DNA of 64,000 nt from Rosa chinensis (lineage: Eukaryota; Streptophyta; Magnoliopsida; Rosales; Rosaceae): NCBI RefSeq assembly GCF_002994745.2, contig NC_037094.1, positions 24,839,001-24,903,000 on the forward strand. Direction: 5' to 3'. This document shows positions 43,648 to 54,742 of the stretch, piece by piece. The position numbers and the translations under genes were made by a program. Each line of letters begins with the position of its first letter. Positions within the stretch are counted from its first letter, which is position 1. The notes under the pieces are model-generated. The model was not told the origin of the DNA. It did not search any database and saw only the letters and a program-made list of their open reading frames with translations.

Positions 43648-46377
43648 TTATCTTTGAAGTGTCCTCCGCACTTTTGCCTTGCTTTTGACATAAATCCAAT
43701 CTTTTGCATTGTCCAGGAATCTGAAATAAGCATATCTCCAAGAAGTCTTAAGCAGTAAACTGAAGCAGACTATCCAAAATCCAGTGACGAATCCCAGCAA
43801 TGCACTGATAAAGAATCCTAGGCTTATGAGACCATCATCAACCTGCTCTTTGTTATGAATTTCAGTTCCTCTGGCGATTCCATCATCTTGAACTGTTCCA
43901 TCTCCTGGACAACTTTGTGTCAGCGGTGGTCCACAAAGTCCAAGATTTCCCATATATTGAGAAGCATTAAAACCCTGAAGTTGGGTGCCTGATGGAATTC
44001 TTCCTGACAAGTTGTTGTGTGATAAGTCCAAGACACTAAGAAAGTTTAAGCTCGCAAAACTTGTAGGAATTTTACCAGATATCCGGTTTCTTGACAAATC
44101 AAGAGATTCCAACATCTTCATGTTACCAAAGTCTTCAGGAAGCTTTCCCGTCAATTTGTTTGTAGACAGGTTCAGAGAAATCAACTCTGTCATACTTGCT
44201 ATACTTGGCGGAATTTCCCCAATCAAATAGTTGCTTGAAATGTCAATGCTTCTCATACTGTCAAGATTTTCCCCAAACTCAATTTCTATTCCTTTCCACA
44301 CAAGTTCCACAATAAAATCAGAAGCTGTAGTATCATTAGCCAACGAGGTTATGTTATTGAAGCAATGTGGCAAGCCTCCTGAAATATTGTTGTGAGAAAG
44401 GTCCAAAACATGAATGGCAGCTAGACTGCACAGGGAGAAGGGTATGATTCCATTAAACTCATTTGACCGTAAGCCTAGAATCACCAAGTTTGTTAGGTTT
44501 TGGCCAATCCATGGTGGTATCTTTCCCGATAGGTTATTGTTGCCAAGGTCAACCATCAATAATCTGGTACAGTTCTCTAAAGAAGGCAATTCTCCTGAAA
44601 AGTTGTTGTCATGTAAACGCAATATCGCAATTCCCTGTAGATTGCCTAACGAGCTTGGTATTTTTCCAGATAATTTATTCTTTCCCAAATTCAACATTTC
44701 CAATTCTTGAAATTGCATCCAACAATTAGGAAGCTCCCCAGACAATAGGTTCTTAGAAAGGTCAAGATACTCCAAATTTGGAGCCTGCATTGCACATAAG
44801 GAAGACAAGGGTCCTGAAAAGCTATTATTTGAGAGATACAACCGAATGAGCATGGGAGAAAATGTTGGCAATGCGCCAGAAAATAGATTAGAAGACAAGT
44901 TAACATGACCTAAGCTTGTCGATGACAGATTCGGTAGTTTCCCATGGATTTGGTTCATAGAGAGATCTAAGTAATCCAAGCCAGAAAATAGATCCCAAAA
45001 CTTATTAGGTAATGATCCCGATAGACTAGCATTAGAGAGAAAAAGAACTCGAAGATTTGTTTGCCTTAGAATCCATTTGGGAATAGCTGGGCCCAGCTTA
45101 TGGAAGGACATGTGTAAATAAGTAAGTTGAAATGGTGGATTCCAATCTGAGCTCAGGTTGATAGAGAAACAATTACTAGAAAGAAGCAAAGCCTGTAAAC
45201 GAGAGAGGTTTAGAAAGTGGGATTCTGTTATGACACCAGTGAAAGAATTCCAGGAGAGATATAGATGTTCAAGGCTAGAGAGCTGCCCGACACTCTCTGG
45301 CACAGACCCATTTAGTTGATTCCTCAGAAGAATCAACTCTCTTAAATTTGAGAAACGTGTGAAATCTGGCAACGATCCCCAAAATTGGTTAAAACCCAAG
45401 TCCAAGGTGTCAAGTGTGTTCTCAGCACAAGACAAGGTTTTAACAGAGTCCTCAATGTTTTCAGACAATTTGTTTGCACCCAAGTACAACAACTCTAAGC
45501 TGTATAAGTTTTGAAAGCCTTTTGGTATCCCACCTTCAAGTTGATTGGAAGAGAGATCAATATGGACAAAGTTGCTGCTGACATTGGCTATCCAATAAAA
45601 TATTGAAGAATTAAGAGAGTTCCTAGAGAGGTCAAGGAGTTGAAGAGAGGTGGAAGAATTAATAAAGGAAAGTGATCTTAGATTGACATCAGGAAGATTA
45701 CACCAAGATAACCTGAGCTCTGTAAGTGAAGTGAGCTTGCTTAAAGATTGTGGCCAATTCACAGCCTCAAACAAATCTAGATGTGACATGTTCAGGTATC
45801 TCAAGGAAGAAAGATGAGATAACCACTCAATATTCTCAAAACTAACAAATGTGTTCCTGGAAAGATCAAGAGTGTGCAAATTAGAGAGGTTTCCAAGTTG
45901 GGGAGGAACAGGTCCACTGAAATTAGCATCTGCAAGTTTGAGTTCTTTCAATTGACTCACAGAGCCAATGAACTTGGGAATGATCATTCCTCCAAAATCA
46001 TTATAACTGAGGTCCAAGTAATTTAGATATGGCAATTCAAGTAGTGAATGACTAATTTCACCTCTCAATTCAGTGGAATCGAGATTAGCATCATAACTAT
46101 AAGAGAGATCTAGAGTGATGACATGACCTGTTTGGTTGTTGCATGCTATTCCTCTCCACTTGCAGCAATCTTTCTCACTTTTCCAAGAAGCAAGAGCATT
46201 GGACTCATCCACAAGGCCTTGTTTGAACTGGAGAAGAGCATGCCTTTCACTCTCCAAGCACATAATGTTGTTGGAGCTTCCAACACTTGAACAACAAATA
46301 GCAGAGGCAAGGGCCAGACACACAAGCCCAACCAAAACAGAATGCACAGATCTACCACTCATTATACTGTAAAACAT
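43648..46377 (-). CDS. RLP-D: intact LRR receptor-like protein (EIX2/HcrVf-like)
   Basis: A single-exon 909-residue frame, the normal size and structure for this family. Signal peptide 1-~30 (HSVLVGLVCLALASA); N-cap ~38-85 (CLESERHALLQFKQGLVDES, DCCKWRGIACNNQTGH); about 24 extracellular LRRs; a non-LRR island near 685-720 (ELVWKGIEIEFGENLDS); four more LRRs; cap LGLCGPPLTQSCPGD; acidic spacer; membrane helix ~850-876 with GFVTGFW; basic tail ~33 residues without kinase. The start is the first Met, at the same place in all paralogues. Family members recognise fungal or other microbial ligands at the plasma membrane and signal through SOBIR1/BAK1-type kinases; the ligand here is unknown. It is the only undamaged RLP of the cluster. 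Confidence 0.95.
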   Translation of the reverse strand: MFYSIMSGRSVHSVLVGLVCLALASAICCSSVGSSNNIMCLESERHALLQFKQGLVDESNALASWKSEKDCCKWRGIACNNQTGHVITLDLSYSYDANLDSTELRGEISHSLLELPYLNYLDLSYNDFGGMIIPKFIGSVSQLKELKLADANFSGPVPPQLGNLSNLHTLDLSRNTFVSFENIEWLSHLSSLRYLNMSHLDLFEAVNWPQSLSKLTSLTELRLSWCNLPDVNLRSLSFINSSTSLQLLDLSRNSLNSSIFYWIANVSSNFVHIDLSSNQLEGGIPKGFQNLYSLELLYLGANKLSENIEDSVKTLSCAENTLDTLDLGFNQFWGSLPDFTRFSNLRELILLRNQLNGSVPESVGQLSSLEHLYLSWNSFTGVITESHFLNLSRLQALLLSSNCFSINLSSDWNPPFQLTYLHMSFHKLGPAIPKWILRQTNLRVLFLSNASLSGSLPNKFWDLFSGLDYLDLSMNQIHGKLPNLSSTSLGHVNLSSNLFSGALPTFSPMLIRLYLSNNSFSGPLSSLCAMQAPNLEYLDLSKNLLSGELPNCWMQFQELEMLNLGKNKLSGKIPSSLGNLQGIAILRLHDNNFSGELPSLENCTRLLMVDLGNNNLSGKIPPWIGQNLTNLVILGLRSNEFNGIIPFSLCSLAAIHVLDLSHNNISGGLPHCFNNITSLANDTTASDFIVELVWKGIEIEFGENLDSMRSIDISSNYLIGEIPPSIASMTELISLNLSTNKLTGKLPEDFGNMKMLESLDLSRNRISGKIPTSFASLNFLSVLDLSHNNLSGRIPSGTQLQGFNASQYMGNLGLCGPPLTQSCPGDGTVQDDGIARGTEIHNKEQVDDGLISLGFFISALLGFVTGFWIVCFSLLLKTSWRYAYFRFLDNAKDWIYVKSKAKVRRTLQR

Positions 46378-46415
46378 GATTACGAAGATGATATATATGC
46401 AAACTGCAGAGTGGA

Positions 46416-46430
46416 AGCATATATAGTTGG
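46416..46430 (-). promoter_or_regulatory. TATA-box candidate of RLP-D
   Basis: CTATATATG on the minus strand lies about 42-50 bp upstream of the RLP-D start. Equivalent TATATAT motifs occur at the same distance upstream of RLP-B and of both stubs, so the core promoter was duplicated with the genes. Confidence 0.6.
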
Positions 46431-47039
46431 AGCAAAAGAATTTTGGAAACTACGTATATATAATCGTGGAAACAGCAATATTGGAGTTGCTTCAGTCCAT
46501 TCCATAGCAAGTCTCTGGAAATTGGTTGACAAAATTTGGAAGATGGTTCTTTCTTCATTGATTACTAGTCTCTGTCTTACATTATGATATTGCTGGGGAT
46601 GCTTAATTATCATTGATGACCCAGCACAACTTATATGACAATTGCTGGGGATGTGGGGACGCGTACATGACTAGTCTCAGTAGTTCTTTGTTTCTTGCCG
46701 TTTTGAATGAATACTAGTTTGTGATATTAAAAAACAAAAAAACAAAAAGTAAAAAAACAAAATACATGACATCATGCGTACAGAGCTGGGCGCTCAACTG
46801 GAGCCCAAAGCCCTTCGAGTTCTCTTCTAAAATATCTCAAGCTCGCTTACCGTACTTCCTTTCCTCTTCCTGGAATTCCATTCTTTTCAGGTACGGCTTC
46901 ATGTTTGGAAGAGAATCTGCTCGCAAAGAGAATTCGCCGCCAGAATCCCAATTCCTGACTTCATTGGGTACTTCCATTCTCTCTCCCACATAGTTATTTG
47001 TTTACTAAAGAATTCTAATTGGGTGTGCTTGGTTGGGTT
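46431..47039. other. Intergenic flank upstream of RLP-D
   Basis: No gene. Phrases at 46785-46930 match 39690-39730 and 24385-24420, so this is cluster flank DNA leading into the right-hand segmental duplication. Confidence 0.45.
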
Positions 47040-47899
47040 TAATTCTAATTGTTGCAAGTGAATGTAAAATTGGCTCAAAACTAAAAGGGTTTCACTATTG
47101 AGCCAAAAGCAGAGGACTTGATTAAAATCACAAGACTTCAGTTAAATCCCAATGCTGTAACTCTAAGATGTAATTCAGTTAAACTTTGCTCATCAATATG
47201 GTGTTTTCCCTCGTTGTTTAAGTTTTGAGGTCGCATTATAGGCTCAACATGAATTGGAATTAAAGTATTCTTATAGCTGACAGATTAGTTTGAATCAGTT
47301 TTTTAGGGGAATGATGTGGTGTTTGAACCTGGACAGTAGATGCTCTACTCCCTCCATCAGGTGGGCAGTGTGGAAATCCCTTCATTTGTTAAAGCTTGAG
47401 AAAACATTGTGTTAAGGCCTTACTGGAAAACTCCTCCGGCCATCTTCGGCTGTTTTCAGGTCATCTTACCTATCCTTGACAGCAGAATGTGCGTTCCTGA
47501 GTAGTTTAGATATTAACTTTAAAACATTTGTATGCTGACTTGCATTGAAGATACAGCTTTCTGCTGTGACATAGTTGTTTTCAAGATGAATGAATTACAT
47601 AATGTAGTTGGTGTTGATCATACTCTTTGGTGTTTCAAACTAATGAAGAAGCATTCTGTGAATTAATGTGTCAATTTTACTTGTTGTGGATCATAGAGGC
47701 TTTGCCTTGCCTGTCATAATGATGAAATTTACTATAAACCAAAGATGAGTTACTGTTCACTCAGGCCCGAAATGGAGTGACGATTTTGCCCTTGCTACTT
47801 GCCTCAACTACAGTTTTACCATAGTGATCACTCTCTCTCTCTCTCTCTCTTATATTGTATAGTGTTATTTTGCCCTTGCTCTGAGAGCGAAAAAATAAT

Positions 47900-49830
47900 A
47901 GAGATTTGGGTTTGTTTTGGAAGAGGTCTGATTTCAGTTGATCGAGAGGGAGAGACAGAAACACTGAGAGAGAAGTAGAGATCCATAGCAAGATTTGGAT
48001 CGAATTTGGATCCATATTAATCCAAGATTGTGGTGTTTTGATTGAAAGAGAAGTAAGAGTGTTTGGTTTCAATTGTCTTCAATCTGTTGTGTTGGTGGGT
48101 TTCGGGAGAGTGAGGATTGCAGGTATGGAACTTTTCTTTTGCTATGGTTTTTGTTAGTTGTCGTTTCCGTTGATTGGGTGTTTTCGGTGTTGTTGGTTTT
48201 GGATTAATATGAGTTTTTATGTCTTGGGGGTTTTCTTCGTCTTTGGATTTGGAATCTGGGTAATTGATTGAGAGGGTTTCAGGTTGTAGTTTTATTGTTA
48301 CATGGTGGTTCACTTGATTTCATGGATTTGTTTTGTGAGTTTGGTTGTATTGGTTGGTATTAATTTTTGATCAAATTCTGCAGCAATTTGTAGTTTATGT
48401 AAAGGGATGAGTTTAGGTGGTCTACTTAGGCGGCTAATTAATTACATATTAATGTATATAGAGCTCGATCAATTAAGGGAAATGAGAGATCTAGGTAGGG
48501 AAGACTATAGAGATTGTAGCAGGTTATGCCGGGTGCAACGTATGCATCTGAAATTTTCTGTTTCTTGGTTTCTGCATTTTGGGTGAGTTTCTTTACCTCT
48601 TCTTCCTTTTCCTGCGTTTTCCTTTTGCTGCAATTGTGGCCATGTATATTGTTTTACAGTAAAAGGGTATCCCATTGGGTGAACTGGGTTAATGGGCTAA
48701 TTGAGTAGGTACGTTATGGTCAGCTCTTTTGGTAAAATAGCAATGTGAGAATCAGGAAAGCAACGAAAAAGAAAATGAACTGTATTTATTTGAGTTCTTT
48801 CGATACAATTTGTTTTTTGAGTTTGATCTTTTTGTTTGTTTTTTTCAGTTCAGTCTTTATGATCACTTTTTAATTGCTGCATGTATCTGCTTTGTTTTCT
48901 GCATGAAATTAACTTCAGACATTTTATGTTAATCTTTCATCATTCGATGTCTGCTTGCTCGAATCAAGGGATTTAAATTGGACTTCTCTAAGGCCAGTCT
49001 GCATGTATGGACTATTGAACTACAATCCTGTTTAAGAGTGGTTCTTTCACTGGTTGAAAGCTGCCTTCCCAATTCCAGTTCCAAACTTGGGAATACAATT
49101 AAATCAACTCGGTCATGTTATGGTAAAATGATGTCAAAATCTTTGAATGTCCTTTTCAGTAATGGCTGCAACATTATTGGAGCTTTATTTAATCATTTGT
49201 TTTGCAAGCAACCACATTTAATATGGTTCTTCATAATGGAAAGGCCAGCTTGGCCAGAAGTGTTCAAATGTGTGTGTTGATTGTTTAATTTACTATATAT
49301 TAAACGTGAGTGCACTGTTCCTGACTGTTCAAAACGGGACAGAAAGGACGGTTTCATCCTCACTTTATCTTTTTTTACGCCTCTGCCATTGGTGTCTGAA
49401 GCCATGTCGGTTTTGGCGCTGTGTCTTTACTCTTTAGGCAATAGAAGACGTTTAGAAAAAAGGGAGAAGAAGAGCGATTGGTGTTGGTTTGGAACTTTTT
49501 CTTGCTGAGTTCTTTCTTTGGTTTGATTAAGGTATGTGGAGATTTTCCTTTGGTTTCTGGTTAGATTAACCTTTGTGGTTTGGCCATTTTCTTCTGCTTT
49601 TCCTTTTTGTTAGCTGGGTTGTTGGTCTTGAATTGTTATGGGTTTTTACGTTTTAGGGCTTTTGTTTATCTTTGGATTTGGGATTTCGGTGATTGATTGC
49701 AAAGGTTTCAAGGTTTGTTTCTGATGTTTGGTAATTTGACAATTTTCATTAGATGGTGGCCTGCTTGATTTCATCGATATATATTTTGTCATGTTCTGTT
49801 CAATCAGATTGGTTGGTATTGATTGGTTTG
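47900..49830 (+). other. Leader/intron-like captured sequences inside the Helitron
   Basis: Two stretches (about 48060-48330 and 49510-49800) resemble each other: a leader-like block ending GGTATGG or GGTATGTGG (donor-like), then TTGTTGGT, GGGTTTTTA or GAGTTTTTA, TCTTTGGATTTG and GATGGTGGCC or GGTGGTTCAC phrases in the same order. They look like 5'-UTR introns of related host genes captured by the element. I cannot name the source, and the open stretches around them are not credible proteins. Confidence 0.4.
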
Positions 49831-52413
49831 TTTCTGATAGGTTTTCGATTCGACCGAGAGCACCTGTTACTCCAAAATCTTATTTGTTTTAGAATTGAAC
49901 TATCTGTTTGTATGAAATCAATCTGTATTTGATGTTTGCTTTGATGTTTGATTTTGGGTTCAAATGGATTATAAAATAAGGTTCAATTATTTGGGATCCT
50001 TCTTTTCTTCTGGTTTCAATTGATATGATCATCGCTTTTCTTAAAAAGATTGTGGGAACTGATCATTAGCAAATCACATGGCAGAGCTAATAGTTTTTTT
50101 TTGCTTCTATGGTTATCGTTTCAGAACCATATTTAGCGGAGGATTCTGAGTAAGTGGGGATTAGTAACAAAAGGGTGTGCCCTTGACCCTATATATTCTA
50201 GGTAAAAATGGGTAGCAGAGGATAAAAAAAAACAAAAACAAAAAAATCGTGTAACTCCTTTTGGTAGGGAGGTTAATTTAGTTTTCTGTCACAAACACAC
50301 CTTTTGGTAAATCCAGCGAAACAACTAAAGCATCAACAGTAATTTCTTATCTCAAAAAGGGGATGTCAATCAGTTTAAACAGTACTACTGAAAATTACTA
50401 GAGCTAACGTGCAAAGTTATCCATTCAGTCATCATATGTGAATATAATTTGTAGCGATCAATTGATAGAAAATTGAAATTTGATTGTCAGATTTTATTTT
50501 AAACTCCTCATGGAACAATTTAAGATTGTGAGGTGTTCTGTTTTCAAGAATGATTTTTTAACATTGTATTTCTAAATTGTTCTATTCAGCATTCCATCGA
50601 TGATTATAGACTTTAGTTTCAAAGAGTTTAATCAGTTTTACTCTTCATGGATAACCAGCTATTATTTCTTCTGTTTTTCCTATAGAATAGAAACCAAAGA
50701 GATTATTTGTTTGGATAATAATAATAATTGTCCTAGCAGACTCAAAAGGAAAAACTAAATGATAAAAGAAATTAATAACTTTCTGAGTTAGTTTGTCGAC
50801 TTGATTGTTACCCTATTCGAAATCAGACGTGCACATCTTATGGCCATCTTTGTAGCATCATGGAAATGCTCTGTCTCCTATTTGGCTTTCAGTCTTTCAC
50901 TATTCTGTTTTTAATGGGGGTTTTGGCGTTATGCTTTACTACATCAGCCACAAATATAGAATAAAATTATATAGGGTTTAGAATCTTGGGTTTTTGAAGT
51001 TACTACAACCAAGATTATACACAATTTCAACATTTTTCACAGTTAACTAGTGTTCTTTCTCTTTTTTTTTTTTTTTTTGGATATAAATTTCAGTCATAAG
51101 GACATAAATGATATTCAAATTTGGTTCGACATAGATATGACTTGGACTTTGATTCAGTTGGCTTCCCTTATTTTGTTTTCCAATTTGGACTTTTTCAAAG
51201 CAATACTCAATTATCTGAAATGGTTGGGACAACACGGTAGTTAATTAGTTAAAGATAGGTTCATGAAATGGGGTTAAAGGGTGTATATTGAAAGAATGAT
51301 AAAGATATAGCTGTACTAAATTATACTGTACTAAGAAAAGATTGATTAAAGACCGTGGACATTACTTTCAATTTTCTTTTGTACTTCTGCTTGCTTATAT
51401 TTGCTACTAGCATAGTTGCTGCTATAACTGATGCATGTATAGAAACCACAATACATCATAAAATATATAGCTCCTCCAAAGTTGATACTTCTTATGCTGG
51501 TGTTGCTGAGGTTCAACCAATTAACTGCCTTTTGTTCTAAGCTAATTCTCATCACTTTTCTGCTCATAGAGAGTGATCCAGAGAGATATCAAAGAACGAT
51601 CCATAGAGGGATCGGGTGTGTGTTTTTTGCTTTGTAGGAAGTCTTAGTGTACTGTTACAAAGCATCATTAGTGTTTTGTTTGTCTATAATGTTATTTTCG
51701 TACAATTAGTAATAAAATTCTTCAATAAGTGTTTCGTTTTATAAAGTGGAAATCCTTCCTTTAATTTGTAAAACTTTCCTCCTACCCTTACTTGGTTTCT
51801 GATTCATGTTTTTCGTTATATTGCTTTTGCAGCAAAAGTCTGAGGATCTGAAAAGCAAGGGTTGTCAATTTCTAGGTATGGATTGGTTGCCAAGACCATT
51901 TGCTATTTTCTGTATTGTTAATGGCTCCCAAAAACGAATGTTTCCTCAACATTCCTGGTTTGATTTTCATGATTCTTTCTGGCTTTTTCATCACAGAGTA
52001 TAAATATTTTGTGTCTTTTGCTTCTCAGTTACATTTTTTTTTTCAAGAAAATTCTGTGGGTAATAGCAGGGAAACATTGTAATGATTATGTACTCTTTGA
52101 ATGAATCTTCAAGTTCTCCTAAGCTGTTCATCTAAAACAAAAGATGAATTAGATCATGTCCTATCTTTGAGATCTTATCAAAGTTTCCAATATCAATAGC
52201 AGCTGCCAACAAATAGGCTATCTTAGTTTATATTCTCTGTCCTTCTAAGATTAATTCTATACTAACAATTAAAGGGGATCAACAAGAGGGACTAGGAAAA
52301 GGCACTATGTAGTAAATGGAAGCCTTCAATTCAGAGACAGACCTGCCTAAACTTAAAGTATGTTTCGTGGTTGCAATGCACATCCCGCAGCAAAGCACGG
52401 GCACCGCTGCTAG
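49831..52413. other. AT-rich interior of the Helitron
   Basis: No gene recognised. A short exon-like stretch near 51832-51876 ends TTTCTAGGTATGG (donor-like), possibly part of a captured gene. The rest is AT-rich with homopolymer runs. Confidence 0.4.
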
Positions 52414-52980
52414 TAAAAAATATTTCTGGGATTTTCCATGCAATGTTCTCTTTATTTTTCTGAAAGGTTAGTGTCAGGTTTCTGATCTGGCCTCTGATCT
52501 ACTCTCTTGTACAGAAACATGTAAACCTAGTGGCTAAGTGCTTGATGATTTATATCTTCCTATGGCCGGTTGTCATTTACTTGTGTTGTTTTATCAGTAG
52601 TCGTGAACTAATATGCTAAAACACTGAGAAAGGTATAAGTTAGTTAAATTAAGCTACATCTGTATATGCAGGGTATGTTGAACTTCACTACAAGCTAGTT
52701 TCTTGTTCATCAGCAAAAACAAGAAGTATTCTAATGTCTAGAAATTAGGGAGGTTTGAGCTCAGCGTAAAGAACTGGATGAACTGGTGGCTGTTAAAACT
52801 TAATTCAAGAAAGAGGTAAGTGAAGTCAAAGAAACCAGTTTGATTTAGATCTTTAGTGATTTTTGTGTTAAGGAGCCCCTCCCGTTCTTGGAGCAGCTTC
52901 CCCTCCTATGAGCTGCAAGATATTATCTGCCTGCACCCTTTTTTTTTCCCCATAAATAGACATGATATGCCTTTGTTTCC

Positions 52981-53423
52981 AACATTAAGTATATCAGTAA
53001 AGGTTTAGTATGAGTCTTCCATTTCCAGCACTGTAGCTATATTGAAATAATAAACAAAGAAAATAGAAATTAGTGATGATATATTTGAAGTTGTAGATGC
53101 TTCACTAAGAAGCATGAATGCATATTACTCGACACACTGGACTGGATTGACAACTATTCTCAAGAGTCATCTGAACATCCCCTAAACTAGATGAAAACCT
53201 GGTTTGAATGATCATCAACTGACCATTCAGGTAATGGAGACATATACAGGGAATTGTTTAACCATCTTAGGCCTCAGCATCTGATGCCAAGTATAGTTTG
53301 CTTATAATTAATTACTCCTTTTATCCCTCACTCCCTCCCTATTTTTTTTTCTCAATATATTACAGATATTAACTATATACTCGGATACTCTGTTTGTACA
53401 TAAAGATGCACTTATAAATTTTT
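52981..53423. other. 3' flank of the beta-amylase exon
   Basis: No gene. Probably 3' UTR and downstream DNA of the minus-strand beta-amylase fragment. Confidence 0.45.
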
Positions 53424-54215
53424 CTACACAAGAACAGTTTCCTTTTTTTCCTGGACATTCTTCTCCTTGATAAACCGGACAAAAATGTCGGTTCCAGTGG
53501 AGTCACACTCTGACAGTCTTTCATTCCGGCCTCCTTCAGCCATTCCTTTCACAAATTCAACCATGTTCCGCCAGTTGTCCCCTTCGAACAATCTCTTATT
53601 CAATCTTAGGTATGTGAAAGCACTCAACGCATTGCCGGAATCTGATCTGCTTGTGGCCAAAACTTGTCCATATGCACCAGAATCATACCTCTCCAGTGCA
53701 TTCTCTCCTGCAAGTTCAATTCCAGCACTCTTGGTTGCCATCTTTACTTGCCAGACTAACCCCTCGGGTGAGCAATTTGCATTGTCAGGCTGTTCTCCAT
53801 CTTTCATTTCCATGCAGGTGAAGTTTAATACAACCCCATGTTTGCTGAACATTTTTGCTGTTGGTATGTAACCATCTCTAAGTCTAGTATTATAGTTGCC
53901 AGCAGTTAATTCAGCAGCATGGGATCTTGTTCTGTAGTGCCAATGAATCCCAGCTACCTTTCCAGATAGTTTAGCTCCAGTTCCTTGGAACACTCCTTTT
54001 GCAGCTGCCAAGTGTCTATCTCCGTGCCTTAATAGCTTCTCTGAGTACCATTCGAGGAAGAACTGTCCATACTCGGTATTCCAGGTTCCATCTCTTTTGA
54101 AAAATCCGGTGTCTTCAGGAAACTGATTGTACTGGCCGGAATCATGGGGTCCAGTCCTTCCCCATTCTCTCTTTCCTTGTGCCTCTTCTGATGCTTCCAG
54201 GGAAGCTTTCATGTA
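53424..54215 (-). pseudogene. Beta-amylase (GH14), last exon only
   Basis: Beta-amylases release maltose from starch. The exon begins after a good acceptor (TTTTTTGTCACAG before TACATG) and encodes about 263 residues to the stop. It contains the C-terminal half of the GH14 barrel: [40 protein letters not shown], the inner-loop NFTCMEM with its Thr, and [10 protein letters not shown] with the second catalytic Glu. The first catalytic Glu and the N-terminal half are not in the window. The exon is fully open and well conserved, resembling chloroplast BAM1-type enzymes. Upstream, about 225 bp of intron-like DNA leads to Copia-2; beyond that lies a kinase fragment rather than amylase exons, so the gene is truncated by rearrangement. 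Confidence 0.88.
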
Positions 54216-54441
54216 CTGTGACAAAAAACCTTGTTTAGAAATAACATATATACCAATATTCTCTACAATCTTTTAGGTGCCTTTATGATCCATTTTGATA
54301 TGATCCAATTTAGGGCCATTTTGTTGGTAGCATAAAATAAAATTAAAATAAAACTCCTTTTATTAGGATGGTTACCTTGTCATAGCATTAATCTCTTAAC
54401 CTATTTTTGAATAGAATAGAGAACTTACATATTTTAGAAAG
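54216..54441 (-). other. Intron-like DNA upstream of the beta-amylase exon
   Basis: AT-rich, no coding. It includes the polypyrimidine tract and acceptor at 54216-54230. The breakpoint separating amylase from kinase DNA lies here or just right of Copia-2. Confidence 0.45.
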
Positions 54442-54742
54442 TGTTGGAAAGTAGAGCAAAATTAGCATCTTGTATAGCTGTTAACATTTAACACATTCAC
54501 TCTATATCATCACATTGATTCTATATTATTAGACATTAATAGGGCTAGAATAGCTTTCTTGTTTTGTATCCTAGAATCAAGCTGTGTTATTGTATATATG
54601 TGCTACAGATCAATAGAGCAATTATCTCTCCAGCAAATCTGTCTTTGTTGTTTTTCATGGTATCAAAGCAGGACTCACAATCCTGACTCTTCTCTAGCCT
54701 TCCTAAGGCCTAAGCAACAAATTCACAAAAGCCATAATCACC

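Larger units (their letters stand above)
47728..52413 (+). mobile_element. Helitron-like insertion, 4.7 kb, non-autonomous
   Basis: The left duplicated block gives the empty site: GATGAAA joined to TAAAAAGTAT (about 2080-2096). Here GATGAAA is followed by TTTACTATAAACC, and the insertion ends CCCGCAGCAAAGCACGGGC, a spacer, then CTAG before TAAAAAATAT. The GC-rich palindrome (CCCG...CGGG) ahead of a terminal CTAG, insertion between A and T, and no target duplication are Helitron hallmarks. The 5' end reads TT where TC is usual. No RepHel helicase ORF is visible, so it is non-autonomous. A (CT)n microsatellite lies at 47830-47850. Confidence 0.85.
47040..52980. repeat. Right copy of the segmental duplication (partner 421-2860), split by a Helitron
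   Basis: 47040-47727 and 52414-52940 together match the left block. The interruption 47728-52413 is the Helitron-like insertion. Kinase exon DNA that follows the left copy at 2861 is not present after 52980. Confidence 0.85.

Noticed and set aside
47761..48313. Minus-strand ORFs at the left end of the Helitron
   Set aside because: Low-complexity Thr/Pro/Lys/Asn-rich frames with no domain, opposite to leader-like sequence.
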